Part shown: in pieces, positions 42,718 through 56,535 of the stretch | Layout of the letters: every line of letters starts with the position of its first letter | How positions within the stretch are numbered: the stretch's first letter is position 1 | DNA from: Takashimella koratensis | Taxonomy: Eukaryota; Basidiomycota; Tremellomycetes; Trichosporonales; Tetragoniomycetaceae | Assembly (NCBI GenBank): GCA_003116875.1 | Contig: BCKT01000008.1 | Location: forward strand, 1,076,322-1,140,321 | Direction of reading: 5' to 3' | Length of the DNA: 64,000 nt | Program-made: the position numbers and the translations under genes | The notes under the pieces: generated by a model | Database searches by the model: none | Seen by the model: only the letters and a program-made list of their open reading frames with translations | What the model was told of the DNA's origin: nothing

Positions 42718-45700
42718 ATGCTCAACCGCCCTCGCTTCGTCTCATATCTATACACCCATTCCCCACGACCCATCCCACACCGATTCCATACCGCGCTCTT
42801 CACTACTCACACCGCTACTCGTACCTCTCCTGTTTCACCATCTACAACCCCGCATAACTCAACTTTTCCCTTCACCCCGCACGTCAGGATGTTCTCACTC
42901 TCGCCTCGACGCGCAGACCAGCCAAAGACCTTTTCCCTCCAGTCCAAGCTCCCACGCTTGCCCGTTCCGGATCTCGACAAAAGCCTCGAGGCGTATGTCA
43001 AGAGTCTGCAACCGATTCTCGAGCAAAAGGTAAGTGTGATCATACACAGACCCCTATCTTTCATTTCGATGCCTTTCGCTGGGCTGTTGGTGAGCCCGGC
43101 GAACGGACGCACAGGCCGGGACTGGGAGACACGAACTGCGTGGACGCTTCGAAACCTTGCTAGCTCGGCTGACCACACACAGTACGACGCGACGTCACTT
43201 CCCAAGGAAATTGAGAAACGGAAACTCTTCGCTAAAGACTTTGCTTCGCCCGGAGGTCTTGGCCGGGTCTTGCAAGAGCGTCTCAAAGGTATGTACTGGA
43301 TCCTCGGCTACCGAGTGACCGAATCATGTCAATACACTTCTTTTGTTGTGATCCGGTTGTGTGATCACAGCTGACGCTACCCTCGGTCTTGACTGGCAGA
43401 CCTCGACCACATCTCTCCCAATAACTGGCTAGACGACACGCTCTGGCTCGCCCTCGCGTACCACACATGGCGTGCACCGCTACTCATCAACTCGAACTGG
43501 TGGCTCATGTTCGCTCCAGACCCTGCAGACCCTTCCCCGCCTGCCGCTTCCGCCGGAACCACCACGGGAACACCCAATCCCAACCCCACGAGCAGTGTCG
43601 CACCTGGCGCGCAAGGGGGCGGGAAGGAATGGGTCACCAAGGAAGAAGTATTGACGATACTCCCGCCGTCAGCGTACGAAGAGGCAACAGAGAGGCAGTG
43701 GATCACTCGATGGCAGATTCGTCGAGCCGCATGGATCGCTCGTCGCTTTGCAGAGTTCAGGACGAAGCTTCTCAAGTGGGTCGAGATGAGAGTAAAACAG
43801 GAAGACGCGCTGACGCAGACCGATAGGGAGGAGATTACTCCAGATGCGTCACGCGCGGGACCGTTCTGCATGTCGCAGTACCAAAAGTACGTCGACCAGG
43901 CTCCAAGCACTGCCAGCGAGAAACAAGTTGTGTAGAACACAACTAACCCTTCGTGATACAGAATTTTCAACCTTTCCCGTATCCCTTTACCCAAATCTGA
44001 CATGTTCTCGCGTATCGACAACCACGCGACCCATCTGACCCTCTTGATCGATGATTATGTCTACGCGGTCGACGTCTTTGCTCCCCCCCAGGATGGGGGC
44101 GTCCCTGAGCCCCTGCCTGTGGACGAGATTGAGAAATCGTTCAGAGCTGCGGTGGAGGATGCCCGAGCGCAGAATGAGGTGGCTGATGCGGAACGAGTGG
44201 GGTTGCTCACTGCTGACGAGAGAGATACCTGGACCAAGGTGAGTTGAGAAGATTCACTGATATTCGGACGGGGCTTGATACAGGATCCGTTTTGTTTCTG
44301 ACAAAATGTTCATCCCCTCTAGAACCGCGAGTACCTGATCAACCTCTCGCCTACAAACCGAACCACGCTCGAATCTATCTCAACTTCACTCATGGCTCTC
44401 TCCCTTGACCCATACACGATCCCGACCCTACCTACCTCCGATCCCTTGCGTATGACCGAGGTGGACGCTCAGATCCGGAACTCAGCATCGGGGATTGACG
44501 GCGGCCGGAATCGGTGGTTTGACAAGGCTGTGAGCGTGCAGGTCGAGACGAATGGTCGGGCAGGTGTAATGGGCGAACACAGCCCAGTGGACGCGTTGAT
44601 CCCTTCCATTGTGGTGGATTACGTCCTGGGTGAGGCAGTTGACCAGAGCAAGTTTTCCGCCTCGTTGGGAAGTGAGATGCCGGGAACCAAGGCGAAAGAA
44701 GGAGGAGAGCTAGGGTGGAAGAGACTGGATTGGGTGGTGGATGATGCGATAAGGGCAGAGATCGAAGCGTGTCAGGGTAGGAATAGAGATTTGATACAGG
44801 ATTCCGACGCGAGTCAGCTCTGGTGGAATGAGTTTGGCGCAGACTGGATCAAGAAGACTGGTGAGTAGGACTGATGATCGCCTAAACTCATCTCACTATC
44901 TTCTTCCAACTTTAATCGATTCTGTACAATGAACAGTGACTGACACTTTCATGCTGTTGCGCATAGCCAAACTCTCTCCCGACGCATTCTTCCAGCAAGC
45001 GCTGCAGCTCGCGTGGTATGCCGACCAAGGGTACGCCACGGCTACGTACGAGACGGCGTCGACGAGGGCTATGTTACATGGACGAACGGATGTGATTCGG
45101 TCACTCTCCAGTGAGAGTCGGGCGTTTGTCAATGCCATGATGGATCCAAAGGTCTCGGTGAGTTTTTGAGTCGAAGCACAGGCAATCACTCTTCCACTCT
45201 CTTATCAAGGATTTTCACACTGTGCATCTCTTTCCCTCCATTCCACTCTTCTTTGCTAACCTGTCTTTTAGGACACGGAGCGATACAAACTCCTTTCAGC
45301 AGCTGTAGGCGCACACAACACCCTCACTCGAACTTCTTCAGCGGGACACGGTTTCGACCGACACCTCATGGGTCTCAAAGTCCACTTGCGATCCGGGGAG
45401 ACTCACGCTTTGTTTGAAGATGAATGTTATTCGTTGTCCCAGGAGTGGAAGTTGAGTACCAGTGGATTGAGTGCAGGTGGGAGGTTTATGGGGACTGGGT
45501 TTGGAGCTGCTTGGCCAGATGGATATGGGATCAACTGTGAGTAAAAAGGCTATCCAAAAATGATTTCATGTTTTTCTCTGTGTCTGTATGACTATGACGA
45601 CGAGAGGTTGAGAAGTGTGCTGAGATTGGGTTATCGCGGACAGATCTCGCTGGACCGTACCTTGTCAAGTTTGGAATCGAGTCAAAGGTCTCTTGTCCTG

Positions 45701-45816
45701 TAACTTCTACAGCCAGGTTCAAACATCACATTGTTCAGGCCCTGCGCGATATGCGACGTATCTGCGAAACCGCTTCCGACGCGGGTTCAGGTGTGGGTGA
45801 CAAGGCCAAGCTGTAG
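42718..45816 (+). CDS. CAT2: carnitine O-acetyltransferase with dual-targeting signals
   Basis: Eight exons (42718-43029, 43183-43288, 43400-43886, 43962-44238, 44323-44860, 44937-45157, 45272-45536, 45644-45816) join to 792 residues. The family signature LPRLPVPDLDKSLEAY is at about residue 80. The catalytic His lies in GEHSPVDA at about residue 440. SQEWKLSTSGLS and PDGYGINY are the family's conserved C-terminal substrate-site motifs. The enzyme moves acetyl groups between CoA and carnitine in mitochondria and peroxisomes. The N-terminus MLNRPRFVSYLYTHSPRPIP is Arg/Ser-rich like a mitochondrial presequence, and an in-frame Met58 (MFSLSPRR) could start a shorter form. The C-terminus AKL fits peroxisomal signal PTS1. 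Yeast Cat2 uses the same two-start plus PTS1 logic. Confidence 0.93.
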
Positions 45817-45971
45817 AGGAGACTTTGGATTTAATCAGCCTGGTAAAGGACCTGGAGATAGGCAGTTGTCTGTGAGATTGAATCATGGTTTTCATGTACT
45901 GTACGTTTGTAACGAGTGCTTGTGTGATGAGAAGAAGATGTGACGAATTGATCCTGAACCGTTGGTTGTTC

Positions 45972-45994
45972 ATACCAAAAAAAAAAAAAAAAAA
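45972..45994. repeat. poly(A) tract in 3' region
   Basis: An A run (about 20 bases) lies 160 bp past the carnitine acetyltransferase stop, in the convergent interval. Confidence 0.75.
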
Positions 45995-46199
45995 GAAAAA
46001 CACAATACAAAAAAAACATCAAACGGACATCGAGGTACACAGTGATGCTCGTAGTGACCACTGTATCCAATTTTGCGTACAACGACCACACTGGTCTCGT
46101 CCAGTCTCGAGCACTACCACCACCTTCTCCCTCTTCCCTCTTCCTCTTCTCTTCCACCCTTCTTTCCCTCTTTCCTTGGTCCCTTGTCAATCTAAAGAC

Positions 46200-48635
46200 C
46201 TAGTCGTCCCCTCCCAAACCCCATCCATCAGCTTCACCGCCATACCATCCTTCCTCCTCCTCTTCGTCCTCTCCTTCATCTTCTTCCCCATCCCTTTCCC
46301 CATCCCCATCCTCGCCCCCTAGCCCGTGTCCATGCTGCACTTTCCTAACCACCAATGCTTCGACACATATCATTTCCTCTCCTGGTGGTCCTAGCCCAAT
46401 ATGTTCTATCGCTCGTTTCCCGGCTCCATCCACGTTCACGCCCGTGCCCACGTCTGTCGACGACATGGTCGAGGACGAGACCGACGACGACTTGAATTGA
46501 AAGTCCTCCGTCTCTGTCTCTGTCGAAGGTGAAGTCGCATACACCCCTTCCCTTCCTTCTTCCTCGTCCGTGCTCTCGCGGTCGGTATCGACCATCCTCA
46601 CGTCCGCGAATGAGAGGGACAACGAGTCCAGCGGGACATGGAGTAACGAATCGAGAAAGATCCCGTCGGTCCCTGCGTCCGGGTCCGGCGCGGGTTCGGC
46701 GAGTCGAAGCGACGATGGCCGGGCGGGTTGGTGCGGAGCTCTAAAGGCAGGAGGGGAAAGTGGGCTGGGAGATGATGTGGGAAGGGCCATTGGTCCTCCA
46801 GAGACGCTAGAGACCAGTTGGCTGCCTGTCAAGGAACTAGGGGCGTGGGCTATACTCTCCACTACGATCGATGACGACGGCGGCATGCTCGGATGCTGCA
46901 TAATCGTTGAATTTTCCCCAACGTCACTGCCAAGAGAACCAAACGACAACGAAGACGGGCAGGTGAGGAACGGCGAAGTCCCGTCTCCTCGCAACAAGTC
47001 AAGCCGACGCTGTTCTCTCCTCGCTGCGGATTTCTGCCGCTTCGCTTCCGACTTGCGAGACGTCGGTTGGCTCGGACCCTGTGCGTGGCCGAATTGAGGC
47101 GGGGACGGCGAGGGCGAGGGTGAATGTGAGTGGGAGATAGAGTACGATGGAGACAAAGCGGCACTCCGGCGTGGATCGGGGGTAGATAGAGGGGGTCGAG
47201 AGGAGAGCGTCGTCGTGGCTGTCCCAGAGGAAGGAGAGGTGCTCTGCGACGGCGAGTCGTCCAGGTCGAGATGGAAAGTTGGCGGGTCGTCCTCGCCTTC
47301 ACCATCGTCACCTACATCGGCTTCGTCACTCGTCATCGAGCTAAGCCGCTCCCGCACACCCCCGTTGGTAAGCGGGACCACGGGACTCTCATCGTCTTCG
47401 ATCCCAATCACCGCCCCAATCTTCCCCCGGGACCAAGGCTTGACCTTGTTACCTGACCCGACTCCGTGATTTGCAGTGTCCACAAGGTCGGTCGCGTCGG
47501 ACTGCTGGTGCCGTAACTTGGCTCGCTCGCGCTTACTCTTCTGTTCTGGTCCAGAGGCGGTCAGCGATTTCGTGCCTCGCCTCGGGCGACCTTGTTCGTC
47601 GAGGTCCGGTCGGCGGATGACCCAGTCCCTTGCACCGGGCGACGGCGTGTGCGCAGGCGGCGGAAGAGCCGAGAGAGACGCTGCTGAAGAAGATAACGAT
47701 AATGACGCTATCTCATCTTCACTCGCCAGGCCCCACCCGTACACGTCCCCGTCTCGAGGCGGGTTACTCGCCGCGGCCCCGGTGAGTACAATCTCCTTCA
47801 AAACAATCACCGTCGCTCCCACCTCGGACGCCATAAGTTCCAGCGTTCTCAGACTCGCGTCCATTTCCGCCCTTGTGAGCCCGATCACCGTCCCGTCGTC
47901 AGCCAGCCCAAGCTCGTATATCGCCTCGTTCCGGCCCTGTTTCAATCTCCACATCATCTGTGTGACAAGGCGCTCGAATCGCTCGGGACTAGGCTCAATG
48001 AGCTTGAGCTTGTACTCAATGTGCCCATCTTTGTCGCGTTCGGCGGAAAGCTTGGGGACGGGCGATGCGGCGGTGAGGGAAGGGGAAGAGTGAAGGAGTT
48101 GGTGTCGAGTTGCTTCAGAGCCAGAGAGAAGTCGGTCCCAGTCACGAAGAGCTTGACTGGTCGATGAGAATGAGCCACGAGGGTTACCGAGGCCGGGGCC
48201 ACCGGGTGTGGCTTGGCCTTGGGTTTGAGTCTGAGTCTGACCGGGGAGCACACCGCCACCGAATGAGGATCGGGCGGGACTGTGGTCCTGCGCCTGTCCA
48301 CCGGAAATCGAGCTGTGGCTGCTAAATCGTCTGTCCCTTGAACCCTTGAAGCTCCCGCTGAGGTACTCGTCCTCGTCCGGTACGGACCGGGGCAGCGAGG
48401 CGGTCGAGAGCGAGTGCGCGATCTCGTGCCATGGCGACGGGCGGCGAACGTTATCGGGGACTAATCGAGGGGATGAAGAGGCCGGTGTGGCGGGGATGGA
48501 GCTGCTTGAGACCGGGGCGAGGACGGGCGATGGAGACGCGGAGGCGGGGGTGGAGGCGGGGACGGGAGACTGGGAGGACCAGCCTGGGGTAGGGGACGGG
48601 GCCGGGGAGCGAAGGGGAAAGGGGGTGGAGGGCAT
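46200..48635 (-). CDS. GTPBP1/2-type N-domain protein without a G domain
   Basis: An intronless frame encodes 811 residues. A Ser/Pro-rich N-terminus leads to a conserved segment at about residues 210-300: HIEYKLKLIEPSPERFERLV, then TQMMWRLKQGRNEAIYELGL, then DDGTVIGLTRAEMDASLRTL and ELMASEVGATVIVLKEI. This matches the domain that precedes the GTPase domain in GTPBP1/GTPBP2. No P-loop, DxxG or NKxD follows. The remainder is disordered with acidic clusters, then a short ordered C-terminal motif, RAIEHIGLGPPGEEM and CVEALVVRKV, and a Glu/Asp-rich tail. It is probably a stand-alone form whose partner is unknown. Upstream on the same strand is a 54-codon ORF that could be a leader ORF. The absence of introns in a gene-dense, intron-rich region is notable. 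Confidence 0.8.
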   Translation of the reverse strand: MPSTPFPLRSPAPSPTPGWSSQSPVPASTPASASPSPVLAPVSSSSIPATPASSSPRLVPDNVRRPSPWHEIAHSLSTASLPRSVPDEDEYLSGSFKGSRDRRFSSHSSISGGQAQDHSPARSSFGGGVLPGQTQTQTQGQATPGGPGLGNPRGSFSSTSQALRDWDRLLSGSEATRHQLLHSSPSLTAASPVPKLSAERDKDGHIEYKLKLIEPSPERFERLVTQMMWRLKQGRNEAIYELGLADDGTVIGLTRAEMDASLRTLELMASEVGATVIVLKEIVLTGAAASNPPRDGDVYGWGLASEDEIASLSLSSSAASLSALPPPAHTPSPGARDWVIRRPDLDEQGRPRRGTKSLTASGPEQKSKRERAKLRHQQSDATDLVDTANHGVGSGNKVKPWSRGKIGAVIGIEDDESPVVPLTNGGVRERLSSMTSDEADVGDDGEGEDDPPTFHLDLDDSPSQSTSPSSGTATTTLSSRPPLSTPDPRRSAALSPSYSISHSHSPSPSPSPPQFGHAQGPSQPTSRKSEAKRQKSAARREQRRLDLLRGDGTSPFLTCPSSLSFGSLGSDVGENSTIMQHPSMPPSSSIVVESIAHAPSSLTGSQLVSSVSGGPMALPTSSPSPLSPPAFRAPHQPARPSSLRLAEPAPDPDAGTDGIFLDSLLHVPLDSLSLSFADVRMVDTDRESTDEEEGREGVYATSPSTETETEDFQFKSSSVSSSTMSSTDVGTGVNVDGAGKRAIEHIGLGPPGEEMICVEALVVRKVQHGHGLGGEDGDGERDGEEDEGEDEEEEEGWYGGEADGWGLGGDD

Positions 48636-48992
48636 GGTGCGGACGGTTAGAGGGAGGTGAGGCGAGGAAGTGGCAGAGGTGAGGGGCGAGGCAAGCACCC
48701 GCGGGCGAAAGGAAGGGACAGGAATGCTGGGCAGGTGCGTGGGTGGTGTTGCTATGAAGGTTGTCGCGTTGGTGAGGTGGATATAGAGTTGGGTAGGAGA
48801 AATTTGCAAGTGTCGAGTCGGACTGTCGATAACGAGTAGTGCTCTGTGGTTGGTTTTAGCTCAAGCAGTCGGCAACTGTCCGTCCTTTCACAAGAGGTTG
48901 GCGTCAAGTCTGTCGGCGAGAAAGCGAAGAAGCGGAGAAAGCGTAAGAGGCCAGGTCGAGCCTTGAGTTGTGGATATGGAAGGTAACGCGGT

Positions 48993-49157
48993 TCAAACGT
49001 ATTTCGGTATTGCGAAAGATTTGGGTATTGTTATTCTCTGTTGCTGTTGAGCCGAGATGGAGTGTGGTATTGTTGCTCCTATTGTAGTCGATGTTGTTGT
49101 TGGTGTTTGGGTCTGTGTGTGGGCTTGTGCTTGTGCAGGCGCGTTGTAGGGGGACAT
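48993..49157 (-). CDS. possible 54-codon upstream ORF of the GTPBP1-like gene
   Basis: An ATG-initiated frame (MSPYNAPAQAQAHTQTQTPT...) ends in RITIPKSFAIPKYV about 360 bp upstream of the ATG of the GTPBP1-like gene on the same strand. It is Thr/Gln-rich and not recognised. It may be a leader ORF or a chance reading frame. Confidence 0.25.
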   Translation of the reverse strand: MSPYNAPAQAQAHTQTQTPTTTSTTIGATIPHSISAQQQQRITIPKSFAIPKYV

Positions 49158-49659
49158 GGCGAGCAAGTCACTGAGCGTGGATCGTGAGGTCGAGATGGTG
49201 ATTGAGAGAGTGAAGAGCAGAGAGTGGTTCAAAACCGGGTGATCATGGTGACAACGGGCGAGTGGGAGGAGAAAGGAGTCGTAGTCGAGTCGAAGCGGAT
49301 CGAGTCGGGTGAGGTGGCTCGAGGATATCGAGTCGAGTCGATTCGAAGACGCGAAGACAGTAGGGGCCAAGCTACCGAGTTAGAGTGAGGCGGGTGGGTG
49401 GCAATGGACAAGAAACGATGAGATGCAGAACGAGACGCGAGGACAAGACGAGCAGGTAAAGATCAACGCCGTGATAAGCAATCCAAGTCAATCTCGAGGG
49501 ATTCAGACCTTGGCTGAGAGAATCACACGTCATTCTGACATCCCAATCATGGCCAGATTGCGCCAGAGGCAGCCGAAAGACGACAGTCGCCAAAACCTCG
49601 TCCTCACCTCGATTCACAGAACCTAGTCATTGCTCTTCACTCAACCTCCATCTCTCGCT

Positions 49660-50480
49660 ATGTCTACACGGTCCCAGGGGCTTCGGCTCGCACGGCTCGT
49701 CGCTCGCCCTCGGATCGTTTCCACACCTCCCTCTTCCCGCGCTTCGTCCTCTCTTCGCCCCTCCTTCCTTCTAAACTCACCCCGACCCGCTGTCTTCCCG
49801 TCTCGGACGGCTCTACCCTCCACATCCTCTTTCTTCCCCCTCACCCGTTCATCTTCCACTTCCAATGGCGACGCAGCAGTTGACCCCTCCGTCCCCGTCA
49901 AGTACGTCTAGTCTCCTCCAGCATACATACTACTTCCAGGACTTGCACTAACCATAGCGACGACAGAGAACTCACCGAGGACGAGTACCATGAGATCGCG
50001 GATGAGGATATGGACAAATTGCATGAGAATCTCGAGGTTCTATGCGAGGACTTTGGCGGTGGGCAATGGGAGGTTGAATACAGTGTAAGTTTGGACTGCT
50101 AATCCATTTATTTCCTCCATTACATCGCTCTCTGTCTTGGGCGTCGGCTGACCAAGTCGTCCAATCACATCTACGCCCTCACCCTGTCCTCCTCCGACCA
50201 TTCACATACCCATACACTCTTACCTCATCTACAGTCCGGGGTGATGACCCTATCTCTGCCTCCTCTTGGGACCTACGTGATCAATAAACAACCACCTAAC
50301 CAACAAATCTGGGTTTCGTCTCCTATCTCGGGTCCTTCTCGCTGGTCGTATTCGACTTCGGGGTCTTGGGTGCACCACCGGCGGCCAGGAATCACGCTGG
50401 GTGCGGTGTTGGATGAGGAGTTGCAAGGGGTGTTGAAGGGCGTGGGGGGGACCGGGTGGACTGGGGTGGGTCTGGAGTGA
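49660..50480 (+). CDS. YFH1: frataxin, mitochondrial iron chaperone for Fe-S assembly
   Basis: Three exons (49660-49901, 49967-50084, 50235-50480) join to 201 residues. [20 protein letters not shown] is an Arg/Ser-rich presequence of about 70 residues in total. An acidic helix follows ([20 protein letters not shown] and LEVLCEDF), the ferrous-iron binding ridge. Then come [40 protein letters not shown] and WSY...W, the frataxin beta sheet with its conserved Gln and Trp residues. It donates or regulates iron for Fe-S cluster assembly on Isu/Nfs1. It shares this pathway with the ferredoxin reductase gene at 10.5-12.5 kb. Length and signatures are typical. Confidence 0.95.
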
Positions 50481-50610
50481 AGGGTGAAGGAGGGTGTTGG
50501 TCAGAGGTCAATCAATGGTCGGGGTCGTTGCGTAGTTGATGTGTATTTTGCTATGGTATGCATCTGGGATAACTAGTGCAAGTGCCCAGGGCCAATACAT
50601 AATAAATAGC

Positions 50611-50637
50611 CTTCGGGTTAGGGGTTAGGGGTTATGG
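50611..50637. repeat. short TTAGGGG tandem (three units)
   Basis: GGGTTAGGGGTTAGGGGTTA lies in the frataxin 3' region. It has the form of a fungal telomeric unit but only about three copies and no other telomere context. Confidence 0.5.
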
Positions 50638-50769
50638 TATATTGTATTACTCGACGATCACGGGGGGGATTAGTCCACCAGGCCCCAGGGCAAGAGAGGC
50701 TCCCACCGTCAACAACAATCCTTCAGTCCTACTCTTCTCCTACCACCTCTATAATATCCACCGCCTCCC

Positions 50770-50810
50770 TTGTTCCCCTTGTTCCCCTTGTTCCCCTTGT
50801 CCCCCGTGCA
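50770..50810. repeat. GTTCCCCTT tandem repeat, four units
   Basis: Four near-identical CCTTGTTCCC units are followed by a decayed unit. It is intergenic between frataxin and the glycosyltransferase gene. Confidence 0.7.
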
Positions 50811-51068
50811 CCGTCGCCCGGCCCCTGGTCATGCCTGTCGATCAACTGTCCCGGTGACCTTGCGCCTGACTGGATGAGGTTGCCCGTCAAAGGACCGCTC
50901 CCAAGTTCCTTTCGCGCCAGGATTGGATGGTCCCAAGGCCATCAGTACAACTCTCTTCACTTTTAACGATTCCCCTGCTTCTTCTTCAACCTCCTCTTCT
51001 TTCTCCTCCTCCTACCTCCTTCTCTAACCTCTGAGTAATCGACTCCTCCCCTATCAGCCTCTCTCCTC

Positions 51069-53056
51069 ATGGGCGGCAACGAGTACATTGCACTCGCCAC
51101 CTCGCCGGCGTCAGCGTCTAATGACGAGCATGACGAGACGACAGATACCTACCCTTACCCTCTGAACGCCATCCCAATCCGTGATGTGTGAGTTGATGTC
51201 AACCCGCCCAGTCTACCTCATTTCGCCTTGCCTATCAATTCGATCTTTACTAACTTCCTCTTCCATTTCCCGTCATCTCTTTTATATACCCAGGCGTCAA
51301 CGAAGGGGTATCCGTTCCCTTCTCGGTAACCGCCGACCTCGGTTCAACTTGCTTCTCCTCATTGCCACACCTACCATCTTCATCACCGTCATCACCGCCT
51401 ACATCTTCCTTTCCTCTCGACGGGTCGTCTTCTCCGAATTCGAGCCCGAGCTTAGTGACCACCCAGGCGACAATCCATACTTTTCTCCCGGCGATATCTG
51501 GAAACATAATGACGCCGTCGCTGACCGACTCTCGCGCTGTGCTTCTCTCGGACTGCTACGCAACACCTCGCTTCCCGTCCCTGCCCACCAGCGACTCAGC
51601 GACGAGGAAGAGAGGGAGTACGATGTCCAGGGTTGCGGTCTGAACGAGACGACAGTGATCATCCTCTCCTCGTTATGGTTTGCAGAGGCATACTCTGCCG
51701 CCTCGTCAACTGGCGAAAGCGTGTACGCTCAGTCAGTCATATCCACCCTCAATGCCAACAGATACGCATACGTCTTCTCCTCCCTCGGGTGGTGGAATCA
51801 TGATATGCGCAAGACCGTCGAGCTATGGAACCAGCACCGGTGGAATGTCCGGGCCGTCCTCGCAGATCCCGAGCAGATCAATGTCTGTTGGGACAAGGAG
51901 ATTCGAGATGAACAAAAATGTTTGAAGGACGAGACAAATCCGGATGGGATCGAAGCGTGGCGCCTGCTTGGTTTCTGGTACTGGGACGAGTAAGTCTGGA
52001 GACCACCTTGACTTCGCTCTTTGCTGACATGTTGGCTTTTCTTGTCCCTGGTAGCCCCGGAAACCCTCTTGGTCCTCAATTCACACTCTCCCCTTCTCGC
52101 AGCAACCCCAACTACTTTCTCTCGTACTCTATCGAGCCTACCTGTCGCCGGCTCCCTTACCTGCCGCACTCGGCCCGACCGACTCCTCCCCAAGCGTACC
52201 TGTTGGCCAAACAAGTCCACTATCTCGACAACACTCCCGAGTTCTCCTGGACCCTCCCAGCGCTCTCTCACCTCCAGAGCTCGCTCGATATCGTGATCGC
52301 AGGCGGAATGGTCGACGATGATGGTGAGACGCTGAAAGAGGTCGCTCATGCGGGTATCACGAATTTTGGGCGGTTGGGGAAAATGGAATTTTATGAGGCT
52401 CTCGCGAAGAGTTTTGTTCTCATCGGTGTAGGGAGGCCAAGGATCAGTCCGAGCCCATGGGACGCACTGTGTATGGGTGTTCCGGTGAGTGTGGAGTTGG
52501 TTGGTGTTTCAGGTCGCCGATAGATCCTGCGAGGTCAATGCTGGGTGTGGGCAGGCTCCCGGGGATTGAAAGGGGTTGAGGAGGAGGGGAGATTGGGAGG
52601 CATGATTTGAAGCTGACTCGGCCCTTGTTCCTCTCACCAGTTCATCAATCCCATCTTGAAATGGGACGAGGAAGACCCGTCGAATCGGCTCGAGTGGCAC
52701 ACGCAGCACTGGCATATGACCAGCCTGAACCCGTAAGTCTTCACCGACTCTCCTTTCCCCCACTCGCTACCTACTTGTCACCTCCCTCACCATCTCTCAC
52801 CCCACCTCAGCTAGATTCCTAACTCCTCTTTAGTCCCTACGTCTACAGCGTGCACGCACACGACCTTGACGGCCTCCACTCGGCGGTCCAACAAGCGCTC
52901 GAGAACCCGATCGACTCGTATATCCCAGACTACATGCGGTTCGACTACGTCGTGCACCGGATGGCCGAGGTAGTGGAAGCGGACTGGAAGGGAAGAGCAG
53001 AGGTATTGTTGGCTCAGCGGATAGAGGATGGGGAAGGGGCGTTGTTTGATATCTAG
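51069..53056 (+). CDS. GT18-like (MGAT5-related) Golgi glycosyltransferase
   Basis: About five exons (51069-51187, 51294-51990, then from about 52056 and two more to 53056) encode roughly 570 residues. A short cytosolic N-terminus (MGGNEYIALATSPASAS...) is followed by one membrane anchor (FNLLLLIATPTIFITVITAYIFL), giving a type II topology. The lumenal part includes ETTVIILSSLWFAEAYSAAS, LGWWNHDMRKTVELWNQHRW, LLGFWYWDDPGNPLGPQFTL and, near the C-terminus, the conserved donor-site segment GVGRPRISPSPWDALCMGVP followed by FINPILKWDEED. That segment matches family GT18 (N-acetylglucosaminyltransferase V type, PF15024). The acceptor and sugar are not certain in fungi. N-glycosylation sequon NET and a Cys near DVQGCG are present. 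Confidence 0.8.
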
Positions 53057-53538
53057 AGTCGTGAGTTGAGACTTGAGTGTGTCCCGGGGTTTCAAGGGAG
53101 TGAATTGGGCAAAATCGATATGACGGTGTTGGGTTGTACTCACCTCTCGGCTTCGATTGGGTACGGATCGCAGCCCGCATCTCCCAACTTGGAACAAACC
53201 TTCCTCTCCACACCTCCCCTTTCCTCAATCTCACTCTATCATTTACTTTTTTCCCTCGGTTCACCGGTCGAGTCGAATCTATCGTCATCTCATTGCATTA
53301 TAGTCTACATTACATTACAGATGCAGGTTTATAGAATAAAATAAACCAAAAGAGAGATGCGCATGGTTGCGCTTTTAACGTGTATGCTACCTCCTCAAAA
53401 CACCTTCTTCTCTTGATGCCTAACGTTTGATTCAAGCCCATGATCTTTGACACTAGACACTACAAACTTTCTCTGCATCTCCTTCTCCTCGGCTTCACCA
53501 CTGCCCACTCGATTGCCCCATCACCTTCTCCCCCAGGC

Positions 53539-56215
<2,677 letters not shown>

Positions 56216-56444
56216 TGTCAAGTTATCGAGCCAAAGCAATGAGAAAAGAGAAGAGAGCGAAGAGGGGCAGAGAAATCCTAGGTTGTGTCCTCCTTCTCAA
56301 CTCAGAGCGAGAACGTCTAGAGTTATTGGAGATACTTGGTCTCCCAGTGCGGTGGTTTGTGGTGAGGTGTGAGTGGTGAGTGGTGAGATTGTATCGGATA
56401 TCGCAAAGTCGACGTCGTTTCGTTTCAGATCGTGTTCACCCGTC

Positions 56445-56535
56445 TACGGTGTCGAATTAGTCTCATCGTCTTTTTTTTATTTTCGCATTTTGTTCGTTGT
56501 CCGTCACTCTTCACTTGACACTCGACACTGTTCAC
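56445..56535 (+). repeat. left terminal inverted repeat of the MITE-like element
   Basis: It begins TACGGTGTCGAATTAG and pairs, with a few mismatches and small gaps, with 57344-57434 read on the reverse strand. Confidence 0.85.

Noticed and set aside
50611..50637. TTAGGGG units as a telomere or former chromosome end
   Set aside because: Only about three units, within normal gene-dense sequence and without flanking telomere-like content. Chance or a simple repeat is more likely.
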